Assembly: GCF_900177415.1 (NCBI RefSeq) | Contig: NZ_FXAF01000011.1 | Span: 744,001-808,000, forward strand | Direction of reading: 5' to 3' | DNA from: Xaviernesmea oryzae | GTDB lineage: Bacteria; Pseudomonadota; Alphaproteobacteria; Rhizobiales; Rhizobiaceae | DNA: 64,000 nucleotides | Part shown: positions 42,420-51,608 of the stretch, piece after piece | How positions within the stretch are numbered: the stretch's first letter is position 1 | Layout of the letters: each line of letters starts with the position of its first letter | Translations under genes and position numbers: made by a program | The notes under the pieces: generated by a model | What the model was told of the DNA's origin: nothing | Databases searched by the model: none | The model's input: the letters and a program-made list of their open reading frames with translations, nothing else

Positions 42420-43358
42420 TCAGACGGGCTCGAAGTGACTGCTGCGGATGAGGCTATTGCCGGCCTCCGCCATCACCCGCCGCGTCGTTTCCAGGAAATC
42501 GAGCACGATCTTGGACTTCTCCTCCGCCTGCCAGGCGACCAGCAGCTCGACTTCCGCCGGGATATCCGGAAGCGGCCGGTAGACGAGATAGGGGCTAGGA
42601 TTGTGCGCCAGCCATGAGGGCGCGACCGCGATGCCGACGCCTGCCGCGACAAGCGTTCCTATCGCCAGCGTATGCGAGACTTCCTGCGCAATGACCGGGT
42701 AGACGCCGGCACGGCGCAGCGCATCCATGATCGCGTGGTAATAACTGGCTCCCACGGTCGGCGCATAGGTGATGATCGGTTCGCCGGCAAAATCCTTCAC
42801 CGTCAGATCGCTTTTCCCGACTAGCCGGTGATCCCTCGGCAGAACCGCGACGAAGCCTTCCTTGAGAATATGCTCGGTCTTCAGGAAACCCGCCGGATTG
42901 GTCGGGCGGATGAACGCCACCTGTATCTTGCCGCTTTGCAGGAGCTCGAGCTGCTGGGCGGTGCCGAGCACCTGCACGTCGACGGTCATCGCCGGGTAGC
43001 GTTTCCGGAACTGCGAAATGACCGGCGGCAGGACGTGCGATAGCGCCACATGCACGCCGCTGACGTAAATCGTTCCGCTGTCCTCGCCGGAAATGGAACG
43101 GGTATGCGTGACCGCCCGGTCGATACCCCCTAGGATCTCCTGCGCGTGACGCAGGAAGATCTCGCCGGCGGGCGTGAGCTTCACGCGACGCGTGGTGCGA
43201 CGGAAAAGTCTGGTGCCCAGCCTCTCCTCGAGCTGGCGGATCTGCTGGCTGAGCGGAGCCTGCGCCATGCCGAGCTTGTCTGCCGCGCGGCTGAAATGCA
43301 GCTCTTCCGCAACGCAGGCGAAATAATGGAGATGACGAAATTCAATGCCGTATTTCAT
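42420..43358 (-). CDS. LysR-family transcriptional regulator (BenM/CatM-like)
   Basis: A 312-residue regulator. DNA-binding domain FRHLHYFACVAEELHFSRAADKLGMAQAP (split: FRHLHYFACVAEELHF and SRAADKLGMAQAPLSQQI) near residues 7-45, then effector-binding lobes. It is transcribed away from the ABC/creatininase/GGT operon, and a near-perfect palindrome in the shared control region (43388-43403) is a likely binding site. Probably the activator of that operon. Confidence 0.88.
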   Translation of the reverse strand: MKYGIEFRHLHYFACVAEELHFSRAADKLGMAQAPLSQQIRQLEERLGTRLFRRTTRRVKLTPAGEIFLRHAQEILGGIDRAVTHTRSISGEDSGTIYVSGVHVALSHVLPPVISQFRKRYPAMTVDVQVLGTAQQLELLQSGKIQVAFIRPTNPAGFLKTEHILKEGFVAVLPRDHRLVGKSDLTVKDFAGEPIITYAPTVGASYYHAIMDALRRAGVYPVIAQEVSHTLAIGTLVAAGVGIAVAPSWLAHNPSPYLVYRPLPDIPAEVELLVAWQAEEKSKIVLDFLETTRRVMAEAGNSLIRSSHFEPV

Positions 43359-43387
43359 ATCTGCAACATATCAATGCTCCAGCGATT

Positions 43388-43403
43388 TTGTAATAGATTA
43401 CAA
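43388..43403. promoter_or_regulatory. Palindromic candidate LysR-type operator
   Basis: TTGTAAT-AG-ATTACAA, two perfect 7-bp arms, lies 30 bp from the LysR start and 80 bp from the first permease gene. Its position between a LysR gene and a divergent operon and its symmetry fit an operator for that regulator. Confidence 0.55.
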
Positions 43404-43483
43404 TTTATTCCCGTGATTAGCTTTCAAAAAAACGACATAAAAATTGGAACAGCTGGGCCTGCCGGCCCTGAAACGGGGCGTTC

Positions 43484-44404
43484 ATGACGCGTTTCTGGTT
43501 GCTGAAGATCCTGCGGACCGCGCCTACGCTCTGGTTTGTGGTGACTTTCACATTCGTGGTTCTGAGAACGTCGGGCGATCCGGTGGTAGCACTTGTCGGC
43601 GCCGACGCCACGCCGGAGGAAATCGAGCAGTTCCGCGCGCTCTGGCGTCTCGATGACCCGCTCTGGGTCCAGTACGTCCGTTACGTCATGCAGATGGCGA
43701 CGGGCCAGTTCGGCATCTCCTACCGCGACGGCCGCGAAGTGATCGACATCATCGCGGAACGCGTGCCGTGGACGCTCATGCTCGGCCTGTTCTCCTATAT
43801 CGGCGCGATCCTGATCGGCGTGCCGGCCGGCATCGTCGCCGCCATCAAGCGCGGCTCGACTTTCGACAACCTGATCATGGCGACCGCCGTCTTCGGCTTC
43901 GCGCTGCCGAACTTCTTCCTCGGCATTCTCATGATACTGCTCTTTTCGCTGAGCCTGCAATGGCTGCCGAGTTCCGGTACGGGCACCGTCTGGCACCTCA
44001 TCATGCCGGCGGTCACTTTGGCGACCTTCACGGCCGGCACGCTTGCCCGCTTTACCAGGTCGGCCATGCTGGAAGTGCTCGACAAGCTTTATATCCGGGC
44101 CGCGGCGGCCAAGGGCGTCGGCTATTGGAAACGCGTCATCCTGCATGCGCTTCCCAATGCCAGCATTCCCCTCGTCACCATCATCGGCCTCAATCTCGGC
44201 GAACTGATCGGCGGGGCGATCGTGGTCGAGACGGTGTTTGCCTGGCCGGGCATCGGTCGTCTTCTGGTGACCGCCGTTTCCTCGCGCGATCTCGCGGTCG
44301 TGCAGGGCCTGGTCCTCATCATGGCCGTCACCATGGTTCTGGCCAACCTCGTAGTCGACCTGCTCTACGGCCTGCTCGACCCGCGCATCCGCGTGCAGAA
44401 CTGA
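43484..44404 (+). CDS. Peptide-type ABC transporter permease (DppB-like)
   Basis: A 306-residue permease opening the operon. Marks: TSGDPVVALVGADATPEEIEQFRALWRLDDP, ATGQFGISYRDGREV and the loop AAAKGVGYWKRVILHALPNASIPLVT. Usual length for DppB. It is first in an order permease-permease-binding protein-hydrolase-ATPase, unlike the more common binding-protein-first order. Confidence 0.9.
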   Translation: MTRFWLLKILRTAPTLWFVVTFTFVVLRTSGDPVVALVGADATPEEIEQFRALWRLDDPLWVQYVRYVMQMATGQFGISYRDGREVIDIIAERVPWTLMLGLFSYIGAILIGVPAGIVAAIKRGSTFDNLIMATAVFGFALPNFFLGILMILLFSLSLQWLPSSGTGTVWHLIMPAVTLATFTAGTLARFTRSAMLEVLDKLYIRAAAAKGVGYWKRVILHALPNASIPLVTIIGLNLGELIGGAIVVETVFAWPGIGRLLVTAVSSRDLAVVQGLVLIMAVTMVLANLVVDLLYGLLDPRIRVQN

Positions 44405-44414
44405 GGGCAGGCGG

Positions 44415-45254
44415 ATGAAGCGCGTCTCCCCCATTCTCGTTTTTGCTGTCATCGTTCTTGCGGTCGCGGTCCTCGTCGCGATCGTCGGAAATGTCTTCAC
44501 GCCCTACGGCATGTCGCAGCAGAACCTGCTCGCGCGCCTGAAGCCACCGGCTTTCATGACCGGCGGCAATCCGAACTTTCCGCTTGGCACCGACCGCATC
44601 GGCCGCGACATGGTCGCCAGACTGATCGCCGGCCTGCAGATGTCGCTCTCGGTCGCGATCGCCGGCACGATCATCGGCGCGGTCTTCGGCTCATTGGTCG
44701 GCTTCATCGCCGCGCATTTCCGCGGCTGGGTCAGCGAGGCGCTGATGATGCTCGTCGACTTCCAGGCCTCCCTCCCCTTCATCCTCATCACGCTGACGCT
44801 GCTTGCCTTCTTCGGCAACAGCATGACGCTCTTTGTCATCCTGATGGGACTGTTCGGCTGGGAAAAATACGCGCGCCTCGCCCGGGGCGTAGTCCTTTCG
44901 GCGATCAACCAGCCTTATGCCAAGGCGATCGTCGCGCTCGGCGCCGGAAACGGCCGCCTCTACTTGAAGCATGTGCTGCCGAACGTGGCGAGCGCCCTGA
45001 TCGTCCAGGTCACGCTCACGTTCCCGCAGATCATTCTTCTGGAAACCTCGCTCAGTTTCCTGGGCCTCGGCATTCAGGCCCCGCAAACCAGCCTCGGCCA
45101 GATCCTCGGAGATGGCCGCGACTACCTTTCGACCGCCTGGTGGATTTCGGTCTGGCCGGGCCTGGTCATTTTTCTCGTCACTCTTTCGATGAGCATCGTC
45201 GGCGACTGGTTGCGTGACCGGCTCGACCCGATGCTGCGTGCCAGAACCGCCTGA
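44415..45254 (+). CDS. Peptide-type ABC transporter permease (DppC-like)
   Basis: A 279-residue permease, ten bases after the first. Marks: PLGTDRIGRDMVARLIAGLQMSLSVA, the EAA-type loop KAIVALGAGNGRLYLKHVLPNVAS and LLETSLSFLGLGIQAPQTSLGQIL. Pairs with the DppB-like subunit. Confidence 0.9.
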   Translation: MKRVSPILVFAVIVLAVAVLVAIVGNVFTPYGMSQQNLLARLKPPAFMTGGNPNFPLGTDRIGRDMVARLIAGLQMSLSVAIAGTIIGAVFGSLVGFIAAHFRGWVSEALMMLVDFQASLPFILITLTLLAFFGNSMTLFVILMGLFGWEKYARLARGVVLSAINQPYAKAIVALGAGNGRLYLKHVLPNVASALIVQVTLTFPQIILLETSLSFLGLGIQAPQTSLGQILGDGRDYLSTAWWISVWPGLVIFLVTLSMSIVGDWLRDRLDPMLRARTA

Positions 45255-45310
45255 GGGGGCTGGGCTCTGGAAACGGCTTGAACACAACAGGAGCAAGGGA
45301 AGGTAGAGCC

Positions 45311-46891
45311 ATGTTTACAAGACGTGAAGTTGGAAGTCTCATACTGGGAGCCGGGGCCGTTTCCCTGGCGGGCAGGCTGCCGAAGGCCTATGCACAACAG
45401 GACCGGCCGTCGCTGACGATCGCGGTCGACAATCTCTGGGCCAACATGGCGACGATCAACGGCATCTCGACCACATCGCGCCGCATCTTTCCCAATTTCT
45501 ACGACAATCTCGTGGACCGCGACTATATCAACGACGAGAACGGCCTGATCTTCGCGCCGAAGCTCGCGACCAAATGGGAACAGAACGGCAACGTCTGGAG
45601 CTTCACGCTGCGTGAAGGCGTGAAATTCCACGACGGCACGGAAATGACGGCGGAAGACGCCGTCTTCACGCTGTCGCCGGAGCGCCTGTGGGGTCCGAAG
45701 CCGTTCGAGCCACGCGGCAAGACGTTTACCGCCGGCTTCAAGCGCGTCGAGGCGACCGGCAAATACACGTTCGAGATCGAGACCGAGCGGCCGGATCCGA
45801 ACATTCCGAGCAAGCTCACCGGCTATATCGGCTTCGTCGTGCCGAAGAAATATTACCTGGAAGTGGGCGTCGACGGTTTCGGCCAGAAGCCGATCGGCAC
45901 CGGGCCCTACAAGGTGACGACCTTCCGCTCCGGCGAGATCATGGTGCTCGAAGCCTTCGACGACTATTGGGACGGTCCGCCGCCGGTCAAGCAGATTTCC
46001 TGGAAGATCGTGCCGGAATTCGCCGCCCGCATGGCGGGCCTCGTTTCGAAGGAATTCGACTTCATCGTCAACATCCCGACCGACCAGGAAGCGACGCTCG
46101 AAGGTTACGAGGGCGTCACGCTGAAACGGGTGCTGGCCGACAACTACCCCGCCTTCGCCTTCAACACCCGTCCCGATCCGGAAGACAATCCGCTCGTCGA
46201 CGCCAATCTGCGTTACGCCATGGTTCAGGCGATCGACATGAACTCGATCGTTCAGGCTCTCTTCAACGGCACGACCGAACATCCGGCCGTCCCCTTCAAC
46301 TTCAAGGAATACGGCAAGTTCTACGATCCGAACCTGCCGGTGAAGCTGCCCTACGACGTGGAGGCCGCCAAGGCGCTTGTCGCCAAGACTAAGTACAAGG
46401 GCGAAAGGTTGCGCTGGCACATTACCCGCCAGTTCTATCCCAACTATGAAGCGGCCGCCGAGATCATGGTCGAACAATGGCGCGAGATCGGCGTCAACGT
46501 CGATGCGGTCGTCCTCGACAATTTCGAGCTCGTCTATCGCCGGCCGTTCCATCTGATGAACATGTCGATGAGTTCGGACTTCATCCCCGGCGATCCCTAC
46601 CAGCCGCTCTGGCTGGACTGGGGCCCGACGGCATCCCGCTCGACCGCCAACTGGAAGACATGGGATCCCACGCCGGAATTCATCGAACTCGGCAAGAAAT
46701 TCGATGCCGCCACCGAATTCGAGGAGCGCAAAAAGGCCTATCTGGCGCTTTCGGACGAATGGCAACGCGTAACGCCCGGTTATTATCTCTGGAAGAGCGT
46801 CTACAACTGCGCCCACCGCGCCGGCATTGAATTCAAGTTCAAGCCGAACGGCGAAATGCGCATCTACGGCGACTACTTCAAGTTCGTATGA
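45311..46891 (+). CDS. Peptide-type ABC substrate-binding protein (family 5)
   Basis: A 526-residue family 5 binding protein. ATG 45311 begins MFTRREVGSLILGAGAVSL, a twin-arginine-like signal with cleavage near AYA before QQD; the frame from 45278 is an unsupported extension. Blocks: LREGVKFHDGTEMTAEDAVFT, GTGPYKVTTFRSGEIMVLEAFDDYWDG. The stop overlaps the creatininase-family start (ATGATG), coupling uptake with breakdown. Substrate unknown. Confidence 0.9.
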   Translation: MFTRREVGSLILGAGAVSLAGRLPKAYAQQDRPSLTIAVDNLWANMATINGISTTSRRIFPNFYDNLVDRDYINDENGLIFAPKLATKWEQNGNVWSFTLREGVKFHDGTEMTAEDAVFTLSPERLWGPKPFEPRGKTFTAGFKRVEATGKYTFEIETERPDPNIPSKLTGYIGFVVPKKYYLEVGVDGFGQKPIGTGPYKVTTFRSGEIMVLEAFDDYWDGPPPVKQISWKIVPEFAARMAGLVSKEFDFIVNIPTDQEATLEGYEGVTLKRVLADNYPAFAFNTRPDPEDNPLVDANLRYAMVQAIDMNSIVQALFNGTTEHPAVPFNFKEYGKFYDPNLPVKLPYDVEAAKALVAKTKYKGERLRWHITRQFYPNYEAAAEIMVEQWREIGVNVDAVVLDNFELVYRRPFHLMNMSMSSDFIPGDPYQPLWLDWGPTASRSTANWKTWDPTPEFIELGKKFDAATEFEERKKAYLALSDEWQRVTPGYYLWKSVYNCAHRAGIEFKFKPNGEMRIYGDYFKFV

Positions 46892-47727
46892 TGACCGCTA
46901 CACGCAAGCATGCGCTGAAGGACATGACGTTCGCGGAATTCCGCGAACGTCTTTCCGAAAAGCCCGTCATCCTGCTGCCGTTCGGCAGCCAGGAAGAACA
47001 GGGACCGCACGCCCCGATGGGCGATTTCATGCTGACCGAGGCGGTTGCGGCAAAGGTGGCGGAAGCCGCCGATGCGATCGTCGCGCCGACCATACCGTTC
47101 GGCTGGGCGGATTTCTTCAGGACCATCCCCGGGGGCATCCAGTTTCGGCCTTCGACCTTTTCCGCGGTCGTGGAGGATACCGTCACGGCGTTCCTCGACC
47201 ACGGCATCGAACACATCCTCGTCCTGAACGGCCATACGAGCAATGCGTCGCTCTTCGACCAGACGCTGAGGCGCATCCGCGCCGAACGCGGCGTCTCCGT
47301 TCCTTTCATCAATCTCTGGCAGTCGATCCCCGATGCGCTCTGGAAGGAATTGCACGGCCCTTCGGTCGCAGCGGCCCGCGGCCATGGCGGCGATCCGCTG
47401 ACCTCCATCTATCTGCATCTCTTCCCCGAACTGATGCGCATGGATCTTGCCAGGCCTTCGGTTCGCGCCAAAACCTTCGGGCTGCCGACCGGCGGCGTCA
47501 ACAATGTCCAGTTCGAGGGCATGCCCGTGCATGTGCCGCTCGACTGCCATGAGGTGAATGCCGACGGCATGCTGGGCGGCGATCCGTCACTCGCCAGTGC
47601 CGAGAAGGGCGCGAAAATGGTCGAGCATCTTGTGGGCTTCTGCGCCCGTTTCGTCGAGCATATGCGCCGTTGCGACATGCGTTCGGTGACAGCCTTCACG
47701 CCGGAAGAAACAAGGGCGATCTCATGA
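46888..47727 (+). CDS. Creatininase-family amidohydrolase, variant metal site
   Basis: A 279-residue creatininase-family protein. The N-terminal metal motif reads GSQEEQGPHAPMGD (E36, Q38, H41, D46) where creatininase has a GSxEQHGPHLP-type motif; the His ligand after Glu is Gln here and the following Asp is one residue closer. NGHTSN replaces NGHGGN, and GHGGDPLTS (H166, D169) replaces the usual His-Ala-Gly-Glu stretch. The fold is clear, but the altered ligands suggest a different metal set or substrate from creatinine. Family members hydrolyse cyclic or linear amides. Cytoplasmic. Confidence 0.82.
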   Translation: MMTATRKHALKDMTFAEFRERLSEKPVILLPFGSQEEQGPHAPMGDFMLTEAVAAKVAEAADAIVAPTIPFGWADFFRTIPGGIQFRPSTFSAVVEDTVTAFLDHGIEHILVLNGHTSNASLFDQTLRRIRAERGVSVPFINLWQSIPDALWKELHGPSVAAARGHGGDPLTSIYLHLFPELMRMDLARPSVRAKTFGLPTGGVNNVQFEGMPVHVPLDCHEVNADGMLGGDPSLASAEKGAKMVEHLVGFCARFVEHMRRCDMRSVTAFTPEETRAIS

Positions 47728-49376
47728 GCAGCGAGCGGCTTTCGATCGAGCATCTGAACGTGCCCCTGCCGCTGGGCGCAGACCGGCGTTTCGCGGTCGA
47801 GGACCTGTCGCTGACGGTGAGCAAAGGTGAAATCCTCTGCATCGTCGGCGAATCCGGTTCCGGAAAATCGCTGACGGCGCTGGCAACGATGGGTCTCCTG
47901 CCACGCAACCTCGGCAATCCCGTCGGCAGGGTGATGTTCGAAGGCCAGGATCTGCTGACGATCGACGACGCCACCCGCCGCAGCATCACCGGCAGGCGCA
48001 TCGCGATGATCTTTCAGGAGCCGATGGCAGCCCTCAACCCGATCTTCCGGGTCGGCGAACAGGTGTCGGAGACGTTCCGTATCCACACATCGCTCTCGCA
48101 GGCGGAGATCCGCCGGAAGGTGATCGACCTTTTCCGGGAGGTACAGCTCCCGAACCCCGAACAGATCTACCACTCCTATCCGCACCAGCTTTCCGGCGGC
48201 CAGTGCCAGCGCGTGATGATCGCCACCGCTCTCGCGCTCGATCCGTCCGTTCTCATTGCCGACGAACCGACGACCGCGCTCGATGTCACCACCCAGGCAC
48301 AAATCCTCAAGCTGATGCTCGAACTGCGCGCCAAACACGACACGGGCATCATCTTCATCACCCACGATTTCGGTGTGGTGGCCGAGATCGCCGACCGCGT
48401 CGCCGTCATGCAGATGGGCAGGCTGGTCGAGATCGGCACGCGCGACGAAATCCTCAACCACCCCAGGGAAGATTACACCCGCCGGCTGCTTGCCGCCGTG
48501 CCGACGCTGACGCCCCGCAAGGAACGCAAGGGCCTCGGCAATCCGGTTCTTGTCGCAAGGAACATCGTGAAAACCTTTACCCGTTCGGGACTGTTCGGCA
48601 GCGGTCGCACGGTGAAGGCGGTGGACGATGTCGACATCACCATCCGCCGCGGCGAAACGCTCGGGCTCGTCGGCGAATCCGGCTCCGGCAAATCGACGCT
48701 GGCGCAGTGCGTCATCCGTCTGGTGCAGCCGGAAAGCGGCGATATCCTCATCTCAGGCGGCGATTTCGCCGGCCTTTCCGGCAAGGCGCTGCGCGAAGCG
48801 CGCCGCAAGGTGCAGATCGTCTTCCAGGATCCCTATACCGCCCTCGACCCGCGCCAGAAGGTCGGCGACTCCATCGCGGAAGGACCGATCATCCACGGGC
48901 TCGACCGCAAGGCGGCCATGGCGCGCGCACTCGATCTGCTGGAAGCCTGCGGTCTCGACCGCGCTTCCGCGAACCGTTTCCCGCATGAATTCTCCGGCGG
49001 TCAGCGGCAGCGCATCTGCATCGCCCGGGCGCTTGCCGTCGAGCCGGAGCTCCTGATTGCCGACGAGAGCGTTTCCGCGCTCGATGTCTCGGTCCAGGCA
49101 CAGGTCCTGAAACTCTTGGCCGACATGCAGGCGCGGCTCGGCTTCGGCATCCTCTTCATCACCCATGACCTGCGCGTCGCGAGCCAGATCTGCGACAACA
49201 TCGCGGTGATGAAGAACGGCAGGATCGTCGAACGGGGCGATCCTGCATCGCTCTTCGGCGCGCCTAAGGAAGCCTACACGAAAGAACTGCTCGCCGCCGT
49301 GCCCGGCAAGAGCTGGCAGCACCACGCGAGCGAAAACGAGGCCGGAGAGCCAAAGCTCCGGAAGGAAGCACCATGA
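47724..49376 (+). CDS. ABC transporter ATP-binding protein, fused DppD-DppF type
   Basis: A 550-residue duplicated ATPase. ATG 47724 overlaps the upstream stop. First domain: GESGSGKSL Walker A, LSGGQCQRVMIA signature, LIADEPTTALD Walker B. Second: GESGSGKST, FSGGQRQRICIA, LIADESVSALD. Both switch His residues (FITHDFG, FITHDLR) are present. It replaces the separate DppD and DppF of the other importer at 15690-17272. Confidence 0.92.
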   Translation: MSSERLSIEHLNVPLPLGADRRFAVEDLSLTVSKGEILCIVGESGSGKSLTALATMGLLPRNLGNPVGRVMFEGQDLLTIDDATRRSITGRRIAMIFQEPMAALNPIFRVGEQVSETFRIHTSLSQAEIRRKVIDLFREVQLPNPEQIYHSYPHQLSGGQCQRVMIATALALDPSVLIADEPTTALDVTTQAQILKLMLELRAKHDTGIIFITHDFGVVAEIADRVAVMQMGRLVEIGTRDEILNHPREDYTRRLLAAVPTLTPRKERKGLGNPVLVARNIVKTFTRSGLFGSGRTVKAVDDVDITIRRGETLGLVGESGSGKSTLAQCVIRLVQPESGDILISGGDFAGLSGKALREARRKVQIVFQDPYTALDPRQKVGDSIAEGPIIHGLDRKAAMARALDLLEACGLDRASANRFPHEFSGGQRQRICIARALAVEPELLIADESVSALDVSVQAQVLKLLADMQARLGFGILFITHDLRVASQICDNIAVMKNGRIVERGDPASLFGAPKEAYTKELLAAVPGKSWQHHASENEAGEPKLRKEAP

Positions 49377-50050
49377 AGAAATACCAGATCGGCTCCGTGC
49401 CGAAACAGGTCGATGCCGAACTCGTCCGCAAGTTCGAGAGCGTCGAGGTGGCGACGATCGGCCATTTCCGTCATCGCGGTTTCGTGCGCCATTCGATCAC
49501 GCCGGTGGTCGAGCCGAAAAAGACCCTGGTCGGCACGGCGGTGACGGTGGCGATCCCCGGCACCGATTCCACGCTGCTGCATCACGCGATCGGCTTTCTG
49601 CGTCCCGGCGACTTCCTGTTCGTCGACCGGCTCGGCGACGACCGGCACGCCTGCATCGGCGGCGGTGTCGCCTTCGCGATCAGGACGGCGGGTGCGATCG
49701 GCGTCGCGATCGATGGTCCCTGCACGGACGTGGAGGAGATCGTCGAGCTCGGCATGCCGCTCTGGTGCCGCGGCGTCTCGGGCATCACGACAAGGCTTAA
49801 CGACCTCGGCGGCGCGCTGAACCTGCCGGTCTCCTGCGGCAACGTTCCGGTATTGCCAGGCGATGTCGTCGTCGCCGATGCGAGCGGCATCGTGGTGATC
49901 CCGGTCGACGAGGCCGAAGAAGTGGTCGAAGAGGCGATGATGCGGCAGGCCCGCGCCGGCCGCAACAAGGACAAGGTCGCGGCCGGGGAAAAGCTCGGCG
50001 ACCTCTCGGGTGCAAGCCGCCTCATTGCCGCCGCGCTGGAGCAGAAGTGA
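49373..50050 (+). CDS. RraA-family protein (HMG/CHA aldolase-like)
   Basis: A 225-residue member of the RraA/4-hydroxy-4-methyl-2-oxoglutarate aldolase fold: HAIGFLRPGDFLFVDRLGD, GVAFAIRTAGAIGVAIDG, and LPGDVVVADASGIVVIP. Catalytic aldolases carry an Arg-Asp pair in DGxxRD; here it reads DGPCTD (114-119), so the Arg is Thr. That argues for a changed reaction or a non-catalytic role. ATGA overlap with the ATPase, then overlap with the GGT gene. Confidence 0.8.
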   Translation: MKKYQIGSVPKQVDAELVRKFESVEVATIGHFRHRGFVRHSITPVVEPKKTLVGTAVTVAIPGTDSTLLHHAIGFLRPGDFLFVDRLGDDRHACIGGGVAFAIRTAGAIGVAIDGPCTDVEEIVELGMPLWCRGVSGITTRLNDLGGALNLPVSCGNVPVLPGDVVVADASGIVVIPVDEAEEVVEEAMMRQARAGRNKDKVAAGEKLGDLSGASRLIAAALEQK

Positions 50051-51597
50051 TGGAAAATCCGCAATACAACCACCTGCGCGTCGAGCGCGGCATCTATCGC
50101 AAGGTAGCGGGGGTCAGCGAACGCGGCGTCGTCACCTCGCAGCATTACGCGGCGGCCGAGGCAGGCGCCGCGGTTCTTGCGGCGGGCGGCAATGCCGTCG
50201 ATGCCGCGGTGACCGCCGCCTTCACGCTCCAGACCGTCGAACCGTGGATGACCAGCCTCGCCGCCTGCGGCTACATGCTGGTCGCCCAGCCGGACGGCAA
50301 GGTCGAGGTCGTGGAATTCACCGGCCGGGTTCCTTCCTATTTCGATGAGGAATTTTATAAACCCGATCCCACGATCAAGACCTTCATCGGCCATCCGGCC
50401 TCGATCGACAACCGCAATGTTCGCGGCTTCACCGCTGCCGTCGTGCCGGGCTGCGTGCGCGGCTTCGCCGAGGCCCTGAAACGCTACGGCACGATCGGCT
50501 TCGACCGGGCGCTGACGCCGGCCATCGAGCGTGCCCGCAAGGGCATGTATGTGGACTGGCACACGACGCTGGCGATCGCGATCGCCGAGGGCGATCTCGC
50601 CATGGATCCGGGGACACGGTCGATCTTCCTCCCGGACGGCCACGCGCCCGAGCCCGGCGCCACGCTGCCCTTGTCCCAACTCGCCGGAACCCTGGAGCAG
50701 CTCGCAGGAGAAGGTCCGGATGCCCTCTATGGCGGCGCGATCGGCGAAAGGCTCGTTGCCGACCTGAATGCCGGCGGCAGTTCGATCACGCTGGAGGACA
50801 TGGCGAACTATGCGCCGCTCCTCTATCCGTCCCGGACCATGCCGTTGCAGGGCAAGACCGTGCATGTGGCGGGAGAAACCAGCGCCGGCCAGCGGCTCTT
50901 CGACGCGCTCGATCACTTCGACAGGAAGCGCGGCAAAGGCCCGGTCGATGCCGGCTTCTTTACCACCATGGCCGAAGCCCTCTGGGAAAGCTTCGGCGCC
51001 CACCGCAAGCGCCTCAACCCGGCCGAGACGAACGGCAAGACCAGCACGACCCAGGTCAACGCCGTGGATTCCGAAGGCCGCATGGTGGCGATCACCTTCA
51101 CGCTGCTCAACCGTTTTGGCGCCCGCGCGCTCTCACCCTCGACAGGCATCCTCCTGAACAACGGCATGTCGTGGTTCGACCCGACCCCGGGCCGCGCAAA
51201 CTCGCTGAAGCCTAACGCCTATGCGCCGAGCAACATGTGCCCCGTCGCGATCACCGACGAGAACGGTCCCTTCGCGGCCTATGGTGCCGCCGGCGGCAAC
51301 CAGATCGTCCCCGCGCTCGCGCAGCTCACCGGCATGATCCTGCATGCCGGCCTCGATATCGAGGAGGCGATGAACCTGCCGCGCATGACGACGGGCCCGC
51401 ATAGCGACGTCATCTTCAATGTCGACATGCCGGCCGACCAGATCGAGGCGCTCGAAAAGATCGCCAGGGTGAAGCCGGCTGCCGCGGTCGTCTATCCCCG
51501 TCCCTTCGCCGCGCCCGGCATGGTGGGCCGGCGCGGCGGAGCCTTCGTCGGCATGCCCGACATCACCTATCCGGCCGCCTACGCCGCTACAGCCTGA
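50050..51597 (+). CDS. Gamma-glutamyltransferase family protein, no signal peptide
   Basis: A 515-residue Ntn-hydrolase of the GGT family. The likely autoprocessing nucleophile is T333 in KTSTTQVNAVDSEG (usual TTHxSVVD, so the His is Gln). Other marks: AAAEAGAAVLAAGGNAVDAAV, the oxyanion-side block SPSTGILLNNGMSWF and AAGGNQIVPALAQL. No export signal, so a cytoplasmic GGT-like hydrolase, as in the YwrD group, is expected. Starts at ATG 50050 (or GTG 50047). Would release glutamate from gamma-glutamyl amides. Confidence 0.87.
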   Translation: MENPQYNHLRVERGIYRKVAGVSERGVVTSQHYAAAEAGAAVLAAGGNAVDAAVTAAFTLQTVEPWMTSLAACGYMLVAQPDGKVEVVEFTGRVPSYFDEEFYKPDPTIKTFIGHPASIDNRNVRGFTAAVVPGCVRGFAEALKRYGTIGFDRALTPAIERARKGMYVDWHTTLAIAIAEGDLAMDPGTRSIFLPDGHAPEPGATLPLSQLAGTLEQLAGEGPDALYGGAIGERLVADLNAGGSSITLEDMANYAPLLYPSRTMPLQGKTVHVAGETSAGQRLFDALDHFDRKRGKGPVDAGFFTTMAEALWESFGAHRKRLNPAETNGKTSTTQVNAVDSEGRMVAITFTLLNRFGARALSPSTGILLNNGMSWFDPTPGRANSLKPNAYAPSNMCPVAITDENGPFAAYGAAGGNQIVPALAQLTGMILHAGLDIEEAMNLPRMTTGPHSDVIFNVDMPADQIEALEKIARVKPAAAVVYPRPFAAPGMVGRRGGAFVGMPDITYPAAYAATA

Positions 51598-51608
51598 ATG
51601 GGGCTTCC

